Part shown: in pieces, positions 1-5,257 of the stretch
Layout of the letters: every line of letters starts with the position of its first letter
Numbering within the stretch: the first letter of the stretch is position 1
Source of the DNA: JAULUH01 sp032111745
GTDB taxonomy: Bacteria; Chloroflexota; Anaerolineae; JAAEKA01
NCBI GenBank assembly: GCA_032111745.1
Contig: JAULUH010000273.1
Coordinates: 1 to 5,257, forward strand
DNA: 5,257 nucleotides
Direction of reading: 5' to 3'
The notes under the pieces: generated by a model
Told to the model about the DNA's origin: nothing
The model's input: only the letters and a program-made list of their open reading frames with translations
The model's database searches: none
Position numbers and translations under genes: made by a program

Positions 1-789
1 GCCACCGTCAACGGCGAGGACCTGGTGGACGCCGCCGGTGACCTGATCACCGAGGATAAGACCATCCACGTGCCCGGCATCGACCTGCAGCCCGAGACCG
101 GCACCAACGAGCTCGGCTTCGACCTCAGCCATGAGGTGGTGGCCACGGTCAGCGCCGGGGACTACGGCCCCGTGGCAGACGTCCGGGTGGCGTTCGAGGT
201 CGTCGCCGGCCCCAACGCCGGCCCCACCGGCTCCGGCACTACCGATGCCGCCGGGGAGACCTCCTTCAGCTACACGCCTGACGTGGAGCCCGCCAGCCTG
301 GGCACCGACACCATCCAGGCCTGCTTCACCAACGCCGACGGCACCGTGGTCTACGGTTGTGACACCGCCGAAAAGACCTGGCAGGACACCACCCCGCCCA
401 CCGCGGCCTGCATCCCCTCGGTGAATCCTGGCGCCAACGAGCCCAAGGCCCCCGGCCAGGGCGGCCAGGGCCAGAACCAGGACGGCTTCTACATGATCTC
501 GGGCGAGGACGTGGTGTGGCCCGCGGACACCCTGCAGATCTTCGTGAGGGACTCCGGTAGCGGCACCGTCTTCGGCCCGTTCCCGGTCGGCACCGACATC
601 AAGTACGTGCAGGCCCCCGGCGGCACGCCCGACATCAAGCCCATGGGTGGCAACAATGGCAGCGGCAACGGCGGCCATGCCGTCGAGTGGCAGATCAAGG
701 GTACCGGCGATGCCGAGGTCCTGGCCGTGGACGGCTCCGGCAATGTCAGCGACCCCGTGGCCTGCCTGGTGCCCCCGCCACCCCAGTAG
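1..789 (+). CDS. 3' end of exported Big_1-type Ig-like domain protein (5' partial)
   Basis: The frame is open from the first base, so the gene starts upstream of the window; 262 residues are visible before a TAG stop. A GTG at base 25 is unlikely to be the start, because the preceding codons read smoothly into the same domain. Residues of about 30-130 form an Ig-like beta-sandwich of the bacterial Big_1 type. The signatures are VRVAFEVVAGPNAGPTGSG, then TTDAAGETSFSY, GTDTIQACF and a closing AEKTW, with two cysteines that could form a disulfide. A DTTPPTAAC linker and a glycine/asparagine-rich stretch lead into a second beta-rich module (GSGTVFGPFPVGTDIKY, then AVDGSGNVSDPVACLVPPPPQ). I have a sense of having seen this module after Ig-like domains in other secreted proteins but cannot name it. 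Such proteins are normally secreted or surface-attached; adhesion or a structural role is inference. The signal peptide would lie outside the window. The gene converges on the protease-like gene at 1090-3447. Confidence 0.85.
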   Translation, partial: ATVNGEDLVDAAGDLITEDKTIHVPGIDLQPETGTNELGFDLSHEVVATVSAGDYGPVADVRVAFEVVAGPNAGPTGSGTTDAAGETSFSYTPDVEPASLGTDTIQACFTNADGTVVYGCDTAEKTWQDTTPPTAACIPSVNPGANEPKAPGQGGQGQNQDGFYMISGEDVVWPADTLQIFVRDSGSGTVFGPFPVGTDIKYVQAPGGTPDIKPMGGNNGSGNGGHAVEWQIKGTGDAEVLAVDGSGNVSDPVACLVPPPPQ

Positions 790-802
790 CCCGACCATAG
801 AC

Positions 803-837
803 GGCTGGGCGGCCAACCATCGCCTTGCCGCCCAGCC
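803..837 (+). terminator. 11-bp perfect hairpin after the Ig-like gene
   Basis: GGCTGGGCGGC (803-813) pairs perfectly with GCCGCCCAGCC (827-837) around a 13-nt loop, beginning 13 nt after the TAG stop. No T tract follows, so it is not a canonical intrinsic terminator. It may protect the mRNA 3' end or act as a weak or factor-assisted terminator. Confidence 0.4.
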
Positions 838-914
838 ACACCAAGGGCCCGCTCGCCCCTGGGGCCCGGGCCCCCCATGATCCCTACCCCAAGCCAGGGA
901 TTTACACAACGACC

Positions 915-945
915 AACAGGCGAGGCATGAGCCTCGCCTGTTTGG
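915..945 (+). terminator. Terminator-like hairpin between convergent genes
   Basis: AACAGGCGAGGC (915-926) and GCCTCGCCTGTT (931-942) form a 12-bp perfect stem closed by the tetraloop ATGA. The stem ends in A-T pairs, with a short T-rich run (TTTGGCTT) on the plus strand. It lies between a plus-strand gene and a minus-strand gene, so it could serve both. The T tract is short, so termination efficiency is uncertain. Confidence 0.5.
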
Positions 946-976
946 CTTCCCCCTCACCCCACCCGAATTCTACGCC

Positions 977-1059
977 GGAGTCGAGGCCTCAGCCGGCTTT
1001 TCACTGGAGTCGAGGCTTCAGCCGGTCTTCGCTAGAGCCCCGGCTGAAGCCTCGACTCC
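977..1059. repeat. Cluster of three REP-like 20-bp repeats, two direct and one inverted
   Basis: GGAGTCGAGGCTTCAGCCGG occurs at 1006-1025. A copy with a single T-to-C change lies at 977-996, exactly 29 bp upstream, and a perfect reverse complement lies at 1040-1059. The second and third copies can form a 20-bp stem with a 14-nt loop. Each copy also contains the small palindrome GGCT-TC-AGCC. The arrangement in a convergent intergenic region resembles REP/BIME-type elements of gammaproteobacteria. Assignment to a named REP family is not possible from this window. Confidence 0.75.
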
Positions 1060-1089
1060 GAACCGCGGGCGAACTTTCGCCCTTGTGCA

Positions 1090-3447
1090 CTACTTGGGCG
1101 GGACCGTGCGCACCGAGTCGCAGCCGAAGAAGCTGTGCACGTTGCCGCCCAGGTCCATCCAATCGCCCTTGACACAGGCCTCGACGTCGCCGGCCTGGAT
1201 GCCGGTCTCCTGGGTCCTGAAGTGCAGGACCATGTCCATGTCCCCATCCCGAGTCATCTCGTCCAACTCATAGGAGTCCTCGATGTGGCCGCGGCCATGG
1301 GCCTCAAAGGCACCCCCGGCCTCAGTCCATACCGCATCGCGCGGCCCAAAGCGCACGCTCAGGGGGTCGATGGTGGTGGCGTCGAAGTCGATGGGCGTGC
1401 CATACTCGCCGGCCATCGTGGTCAACACGGCCACGGGGATCACCCCATTGTTGCGCGGATTGATCGAGTTGGGGTAGCTACCCGGCTTGATGTTGATCGC
1501 CACGGGCACCACGCACTCCACCTCCAGGTCCACCGAAGCGAAGTTGTTCGATGGGTCAGGATCGGTATCCTCCGGATGCAGGGGCTGGATCTCGTTGGCG
1601 AAGGTGAAGGTGTGCTGGCTGGCGGCACCGCAGTTGATGGTGAAGGTCTCCATCACCTCCCGCACCTCGTCCAGGCCGACAGCCAGTTCCTCAGAGGTGG
1701 CTACCATGGGCGTGACACTCGAGTCCGGCGGCGGGGTGGCCGTCTGGGTGATGGCCACGTCCATGGGGGCCGAGGGGCCGCGGTTGGTGATGGTCTTCCT
1801 GAGGGTGATGTCCACATCCTCTCCCACCAGGATCTCCGCCGGCGGATCCACCAGCTCGAAGGTCAGGATCTCCAGGTCGGCCACCGCCACGACCAGCGTG
1901 TCCTCGCTGGCATCGTTGTTGCTGGGATCGGGATCCAGGCCGATGCCAGCCACGGTGGCATTGTTAGTGATGGTCACGGGTCCACCGGCGTTGAAGACCA
2001 GGTCGGCATCCACCAGGGTTACGATGGTGAAGGTCTGGCTGGCGCCGTTGGCCAGAGCAGCCAGGCTGCAGGTAACCACCCCCGAGCCGGGTGCCGTCTC
2101 CGTGCAGCCGTCAGGGCTGGAGACAAAGGCAACTCCCGGCGGCAGCGCATCGGTGACCTCCAGGCCGGGCGAGTCGTCAGGCCCGTTGTTGGTCACCGTC
2201 AGCTCGTAGGTCAGCTCGGTCCCGGCGGCCACCGGGTCGGGGGAGTCGCTCTTGGCCAGCTCCAGGTCGGTCTGGAACGCGGCCCGCAAGCAGTCGAGGA
2301 CGCCAAATCCCCAGTCATTGTCGAAGCCGGGTGCGCCGCGATCGGTGACCGAGGCCGCCAGCCGCGCGTTGATGCCCGCCACCGTCGCGCCGGCACCCAG
2401 CCTCTCTCGCACCAGGGCATCGCAGGACGCGGCATGGGGCGTGGCGGCAGAGGTGCCGCCAAACCGGCAGTCGCCCTGGTTGACCGCAGGACAGGTGCCC
2501 GTGCCGAAGCCACCCACGCCGCTGACCGAAACGCGGTTGGCAGCAGTCCAGGTCGGTGCACCAGTGACGGTGGCCGCTGGCCCGGCGACGGCCAGGCCGG
2601 GACAGGGATAGATTCCGCCCGGGCAAACGGTGGTCAGCCAGAGGGTGACCGGCCCACCGCTGCTGAAAGCCTCCAGGGGAACGATGCTGGGGTCGGTGCT
2701 GCCTCGGATGTCGACTGCGGCCGAGGAGGTGGCCAGGCCCGTGTAGTTGGAATCCGGGTTGAGGCTACCTGCGCGGGTTGGATTGTCCACGTTGTTCGCG
2801 CCGCCGCGCCAGCGCAGATCCAGGGTGGGGGTCGCAATGCCGGCGGGCACCGTCTGGACGTCCACCACGAGCTTGACCGGCACGTTGGGGCCTGCGCCGA
2901 AATTGATGGACACCTGTTCGATGGTATCGCCAGCGCCATTGGCCTGGACTCCGGCACTGCTGCCCAGGCAAGTAGTCAGGGCGGCATCCATCACGTACAG
3001 GTTCAGATCGGTGAAGCCGCCAGCGCCGGCCGTGGGAAAGATGGCCCTGGGCTCAGTCCACTGCAGCGTGACCGAAAGTTGCGTTCCGCCCATGCCGGGC
3101 GTCACGGTAAGGTCGAAGGTGGTGTCGCCACCCGGGGCAATGGCCACCACATTGTCCGGGGTGAAGGGACAGCCGGCGAAGGGGCCGGCCGCGCCATCGG
3201 GCCCACCACCGGTGCCCGTGGCCGCGATCCGGGCGGTGTGCTGGTTGCCCCGGTTCCCGGCCGAGGAGCGCATGGTTCCCAGGGCAATCGCATCTGGTTT
3301 CGAGACCACCTCTCTCATTTTGACCACTACCTTGTCCAGACCACCGATGGTGCCCATGGTCGCCTCGAGAAAAAGTGCTATCGATCTAGATGCGATTGCC
3401 CTGCCACGAATTGGACCTTCTCCAGGGCTGCTCAAAAGTCCCTCCAC
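1090..3447 (-). pseudogene. 5'-truncated subtilisin-like (S8) serine protease with DUF11 repeats
   Basis: The frame is 785 codons from a GTG at 3447 to a TAG stop. True protease homology begins near residue 57. SSAGNRGNQH (61-70) matches the oxyanion-hole Asn region of S8 peptidases. Residues of about 95-215 form an inserted beta-sandwich of the kind found in large secreted subtilases. SSGGP (262-266) and FGGTSAATPHAA (329-340, catalytic Ser333) complete the remaining catalytic half. The Asp and His motifs are absent here and on the minus strand upstream. A DUF11 repeat follows (about 393-518: LTYELTVTNNGPDDSPGLEV, DPDPSNNDASED), then a second DUF11-like repeat (523-645, DPDPSNNFASVDLEVEC). 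The C-terminal domain (648-785) has INIKPGSYPNSINP, NNGVIPVAVLTT, PLSVRFGP and LHFRTQETGI. Residues 15-56 are encoded by the mini-element at 3280-3403. An in-frame ATG at 3357 preceded by GAGG is a better start than the GTG. No signal peptide remains, so a secreted active protease is unlikely. A translated fragment remains possible. Confidence 0.85.
3280..3403. mobile_element. 124-bp mini-element with 16-bp terminal inverted repeats (MITE-like)
   Basis: CAGGGCAATCGCATCT (3280-3295) is the exact reverse complement of AGATGCGATTGCCCTG (3388-3403). Between them are only 92 bp, with no room for a transposase. On the minus strand the element reads open throughout and carries a GAGG ribosome-binding-like site five bases before an ATG (3357). 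This could be the remnant of a transposase start, with the internal part deleted. The flanks show no clear target-site duplication beyond a 2-bp CC on each side, as expected if an adjacent deletion followed insertion. The parent insertion-sequence family was not identified. Confidence 0.6.
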
Positions 3448-3627
3448 TTCACTTCCGGCGTCCGTGTTCCGCTCCGGCTCCTCTGGTCCTTTTTCCCCTC
3501 TGCGTCGTCTGCGGTAGGCTCCGAAGTCCGTGTCTGTCCGGGTTCGTCCGTGTTCTGGTGCGTGTCCGTGTTCCGGCCTGCCTGGTCACAGCCCGGAGGC
3601 GCGTCTTTTGAGAAGCCCTGCCTTCTC
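3404..3627. other. Non-coding spacer with TCCGTGT-type low-complexity words
   Basis: No credible gene is seen here. From about 3459 to 3575 the sequence is built of near-repeats such as TCCGTGTTC, GTCCGTGTCTGTCCG and TTCGTCCGTGTTC, plus a CCTCTGCGTCGTCTGCGG stretch. On the minus strand this translates to alternating Thr-Arg, a sign of simple repetition rather than a protein. It is more C/T-rich than the coding parts of the window. Confidence 0.6.
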
Positions 3628-3657
3628 TTGTCTTGCTCTTCTCCTGGGGTGTACAAT
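3628..3657 (+). promoter_or_regulatory. Candidate sigma70-type promoter for the DUF4160-DUF2442 pair
   Basis: TTGTCT (3628-3633) and TACAAT (3652-3657) are spaced by 18 bp and point toward the DUF4160 start about 77 bp downstream. The -10 is close to consensus and the -35 is moderate. The call rests on motif and position only. Confidence 0.35.
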
Positions 3658-3718
3658 CTCTATAGGAGTGCTGTCCGGATTCCAGAGAGTCTGTGTCGTG
3701 CCACTTGTTGCTCTTCCT

Positions 3719-3724
3719 GAGGAG
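3719..3724 (+). promoter_or_regulatory. Ribosome-binding site for the DUF4160 gene
   Basis: GAGGAG lies 10 nt before the ATG at 3735. This supports the start that encodes the family-typical MPEISRF N-terminus rather than the internal ATG at 3773. Confidence 0.5.
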
Positions 3725-3734
3725 CCACCCAGAA

Positions 3735-4000
3735 ATGCCAGAGATCTCCCGCTTTTGGGTATCATCATCACGATGTACAATGAAACCGGCACTCATCAGC
3801 AGCCGCATTTCCATGCGCGCTACGGTGACTACCGTGCCAGCTTCACGATCGATCCCCCGGCCTTGCTGGCCGGTGCCATGCCCCGGCGCCAGCAACACTT
3901 GGTCCTGGCCTGGGCGGAGCTGCACCAAGAGGAACTGCTTGCCAACTGGGATCGGGTAGCGCAGGAAGCTCCACTGGCTCGCATCGACGGCCTGGCGTAA
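3735..4000 (+). pseudogene. DUF4160 domain protein, frameshifted near the 5' end
   Basis: The start at 3735 encodes MPEISRF, the usual beginning of DUF4160 proteins, but the frame then goes wrong. Family-like sequence resumes one frame over as LGIIITMYNETGTHQQPHFH and continues ARYGDYRASFTIDPPALLAG, LVLAWAELHQEELLANWDRV to a TAA at 3998. The break falls in TTTT at 3753-3756. One additional T would restore an 88-residue protein of normal family length reading SRFLGIII. This is therefore either a one-base deletion or a homopolymer sequencing error. The PHFHARYG motif and the ELLANW helix are intact. An internal ATG at 3773 could give a 75-residue product lacking the first strand. DUF4160 genes commonly sit directly before DUF2442 genes, as here, and the pair is often listed as toxin-antitoxin-like without a settled biochemical activity. 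Confidence 0.8.
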
Positions 4001-4006
4001 GAGGTG
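4001..4006 (+). promoter_or_regulatory. Ribosome-binding site deciding the DUF2442 start
   Basis: GAGGTG directly follows the TAA of the preceding gene and lies 6 nt before the ATG at 4013. The alternative GTG start at 4004 would fall inside this site, so the ATG is preferred. Confidence 0.6.
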
Positions 4007-4012
4007 ATAGTC

Positions 4013-4345
4013 ATGAGTAAACCCATGCCTGAGTCTCAACTTCATGACGTAGCTGACTTCGTCATTCTAGGGGACTATGTCTTGCGCGTGCGGTTCGACG
4101 ACGGCACGGAACAGGATATCGACTTTAAACCGATTCTATCCGGACCGCTATTCGGCGAGCTTCGTGACCCCAGGCTGTTCCGGCAGGTCACGGTAGATCG
4201 CAACCTGGGCACGCTGGTCTGGCCGACCGGCGCGGACATCGATCCAAACGTCCTATACGACTGGCCTCAGCACGTCGATGCCATCGTCCAGCGCCGCCAG
4301 CAACGCTTTGGAGCGAACAAGGTCGTACCGGCCCAGGCCGGCTAG
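4013..4345 (+). CDS. DUF2442 domain protein
   Basis: The 110-residue protein is intact, from the ATG at 4013 to a TAG at 4343. It shows the DUF2442 pattern in order: DYVLRVRFDDGTEQDIDFKP (a strand pair after an N-terminal strand), GPLFGELRDPRLFRQVTVD, then GTLVWPTGADIDPNVLYDWP. The WP-x-GADIDP-x-x-LY motif is the family hallmark. The last 12 or so residues (GANKVVPAQAG) extend past the domain. It starts 12 bp after the stop of the DUF4160 frame, so the two are probably co-transcribed. Family knowledge supports the DUF4160-DUF2442 gene pair, often described as a possible toxin-antitoxin-like module. Which partner does what is not known to me. No signal peptide or membrane segment is visible, so a cytoplasmic location is expected. 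No downstream hairpin resembling a strong terminator was found. Confidence 0.85.
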   Translation: MSKPMPESQLHDVADFVILGDYVLRVRFDDGTEQDIDFKPILSGPLFGELRDPRLFRQVTVDRNLGTLVWPTGADIDPNVLYDWPQHVDAIVQRRQQRFGANKVVPAQAG

Positions 4346-4515
4346 GGTATCCCCGCGACCCGCAAACGGGAAGAGACACGGTTGGATCGCTCCCCCCTGC
4401 CATCGCTTCGGCAGCCTCAGCCGCAGGCTCTGTGCGGCATGAGAGCCCCTTCCCCTCCCCTGTCATCGCTGCGGCAGCCTCAGCGCAGGCTCTGAGCGGC
4501 ATGCGGTACGCCGCT
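4346..4515. repeat. Gene-free spacer with an imperfect 48-bp tandem duplication
   Basis: Two near-identical blocks, 4394-4441 and 4457-4503, share the pattern CCCCTGYCATCGCT then CGGCAGCCTCAGC, GCAGGCTCTG and GCGGCATG, with three substitutions and one single-base indel. Each contains GCCT and AGGC arms that can form a small hairpin. A short repeat, CATGCGGT, also occurs at 4500 and again at 4519, where the larger repeat unit begins. No coding signal is seen. Confidence 0.65.
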
Positions 4516-4838
4516 AGCCATGCGGTGCGAGTCGCCAGCACAGGATCTCCACATGCACGACGAGACGCTTCACTGGCGTTGCGTGCGCCGACGGGCATTG
4601 GCTGCCGGCGCACGCTGCATGCGCCGACCACGTTGTCCGCCAGACCCGCTCACCGTGACACGAAAACAAACAGCCCGGGGTAGACAAGACAATCCCATTC
4701 ATTATCCTGTCATCCGCCGTACTATCCCCTGGTGCCCCTGGCCGTGACCGCCCCCTTCGCGTCCTTCGTGCTTCGTGCTCTTCGTGAACCTTCGTGCGTT
4801 CGTGGTCCAGACGCCCCCTAACCTTCGTGCCCTTCGCG
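4516..4838. repeat. Long non-coding repeat unit, copy 1
   Basis: This is the first of two direct copies with a spacing of 333 bp. Bases 4516-4610 are identical to 4849-4943 over all 95 positions. The next 140 bp or so align with many substitutions and small indels (shared GTGACACGAAAAC, TAGACAAGAC, CCCATTCAT), and 4751-4838 is a TTCGTG-rich tail. Within this copy, GCGTGCGCCG (4581-4590) and CGGCGCACGC (4606-4615) form a 10-bp stem with a 15-nt loop. The copy ends at the assembly gap, so its true 3' end is unknown. Confidence 0.8.
4751..4838. repeat. TTCGTG low-complexity array in repeat copy 1
   Basis: The array is built of irregular 6-9 bp words (CCTTCGTG, CTTCGTG, CTCTTCGTG, CCTTCGTGCGTTCGTGG), followed by TCCAGACGCCCCCTAACC and further CCTTCGTG/CCCTTCGCG words. 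On the reverse strand it reads as CACGAAGG-type words. The spacing is irregular and there are no unique spacers, so this is not a CRISPR array. Confidence 0.75.
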
Positions 4839-4848
4839 NNNNNNNNNN
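4839..4848. other. Assembly gap (10 Ns)
   Basis: Ten consecutive Ns lie exactly between the TTCGTG tail of repeat copy 1 and the first base of the identical core of copy 2. The placement suggests that the assembly broke at the repeat. The length of ten may be a placeholder, and any translation across it is meaningless. Confidence 0.95.
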
Positions 4849-5257
4849 AGCCATGCGGTGCGAGTCGCCAGCACAGGATCTCCACATGCACGACGAGACG
4901 CTTCACTGGCGTTGCGTGCGCCGACGGGCATTGGCTGCCGGCGAGCCACCCGTGCGCCAGCCACGTTGCCCGCCACACCCGTTCAGCGTGACACGAAAAC
5001 GCCGCCCCCCCGGCTAGACAAGACCATCCCATTCATCGTCTCCTCCGCCATCCTGCCCCCCGGGTGCCCCTAACCGTGCACACCCCCTTCGCGTCCTTCG
5101 TGCTTCGTGCTCTTCGTGAACCTTCGTGCGTTCGTGCTCCAAACGCCCGCACTCCAAACGCCCCCTAACCTTCGCGCCCTTCGCGCTTCGTGCCCTTCGT
5201 GCCCCTTCGTGCGTTCGTGGTCCAAACGCCCCCTAACCTTCGCGCCCTTCGCGCTTC
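4849..5257. repeat. Long non-coding repeat unit, copy 2, running off the window
   Basis: The first 95 bp repeat copy 1 exactly. Identity then breaks at base 4944, inside what would be the right arm of the hairpin in copy 1, and only 5 bp of that stem remain. The diverged middle runs to about 5082, and the TTCGTG tail occupies 5083 to the window end. The tail is longer than in copy 1. Because the gap hides the left edge, the identical core may extend further upstream than 4849. Confidence 0.75.
5083..5257. repeat. TTCGTG array with a 68-bp tandem sub-repeat in copy 2
   Basis: This tail repeats the same words as the tail of copy 1 and contains a higher-order tandem. Bases 5153-5189 recur exactly at 5221-5257, a period of 68 bp, and the second unit is cut by the window end. 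A shorter duplication, CTCCAAACGCCC then CTCCAAACGCCCC, occurs at about 5138-5164. Slippage or unequal crossing-over would explain the growth. Confidence 0.75.

Noticed and set aside
861..874. GGGGCCCGGGCCCC, a 14-bp perfect palindrome
   Set aside because: Runs of G and C readily make such palindromes by chance in high-GC DNA. It has no loop or context suggesting function.
1135..3720. A very long open frame (861 codons) on the plus strand opposite the protease-like gene
   Set aside because: Its translation is rich in Gly, His, Val and Arg with no recognisable domain. The minus strand over the same bases carries clear S8, DUF11 and C-terminal domain signatures. It is a high-GC antisense shadow.
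3530..3754. An in-frame N-terminal extension of the DUF4160 reading frame back to 3530
   Set aside because: The extension runs through low-complexity spacer and is unlike the family. The true N-terminus (MPEISRF) is in another frame.
3449..4045. A 198-codon minus-strand frame across the spacer and the DUF4160 gene
   Set aside because: It covers DUF4160 in antisense and becomes a Thr-Arg repeat over the low-complexity spacer. No domain is visible.
4520..5017. Two small paralogous genes beginning MRCESPAQDLHMHDE in the repeat units
   Set aside because: After the identical core, most substitutions between the copies would change the amino acid, the two frames end at different places, and there is no ribosome-binding site. 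The shared peptide is a by-product of the repeated DNA.
4516..5257. Integron cassette array or attC-like sites, suggested by repeated hairpin-bearing units
   Set aside because: There are no paired GTTRRRY/RYYYAAC core sites, no integrase, and no coding cassette between the repeats.
4751..5257. CRISPR-like array from the TTCGTG words
   Set aside because: The words are 6-9 bp long, irregularly spaced, without unique spacers of constant length and without cas genes.

Overview
The window is high-GC bacterial DNA and appears to be an accessory, repeat-rich stretch of a draft assembly (it contains a run of ten Ns). No gene fixes the taxon. The exported protein with DUF11 repeats, the palindromic repeats with a GGCTTCAGCC core, and the spacers built from TTCGTG/TCCGTGT words would fit a high-GC proteobacterium, perhaps a gammaproteobacterium. 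That placement is a low-confidence inference.

Layout. 1-789 (+) is the 3' end of a gene for a secreted or surface protein with a bacterial Ig-like (Big_1-type) domain and a conserved-looking C-terminal module. 790-1089 is a convergent intergenic region with an 11-bp hairpin, a 12-bp terminator-like hairpin and a cluster of three 20-bp REP-like repeats. 1090-3447 (-) is a long frame encoding the C-terminal part of a subtilisin-like (S8) protease, two DUF11-type repeats and an 'INIKPGSYPNSINP' C-terminal domain. The protease homology stops at the edge of a 124-bp element with 16-bp inverted termini (3280-3403). The Asp and His parts of the catalytic triad are missing, so this is probably a decayed gene that the element fused in frame to new N-terminal codons.

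3404-3734 is a low-complexity spacer with a candidate promoter. 3735-4345 (+) holds a two-gene DUF4160/DUF2442 cassette resembling a toxin-antitoxin-type pair. The DUF4160 gene has a one-base frameshift in a T run, while DUF2442 is intact.

4346-5257 has no convincing gene. It contains a 48-bp imperfect tandem duplication, then two copies of a unit about 333 bp long. Each copy has a 95-bp identical core, a diverged middle and a TTCGTG-rich tail. The assembly gap lies exactly at the junction of the two copies.

Functionally, the two large genes both encode extracellular repeat-domain proteins and converge on a shared terminator region. The DUF4160/DUF2442 pair is a separate small cassette. The most informative signals are the truncation of the protease at the mini-element boundary, the single-base lesion in DUF4160, and the long duplicated non-coding units around the gap.
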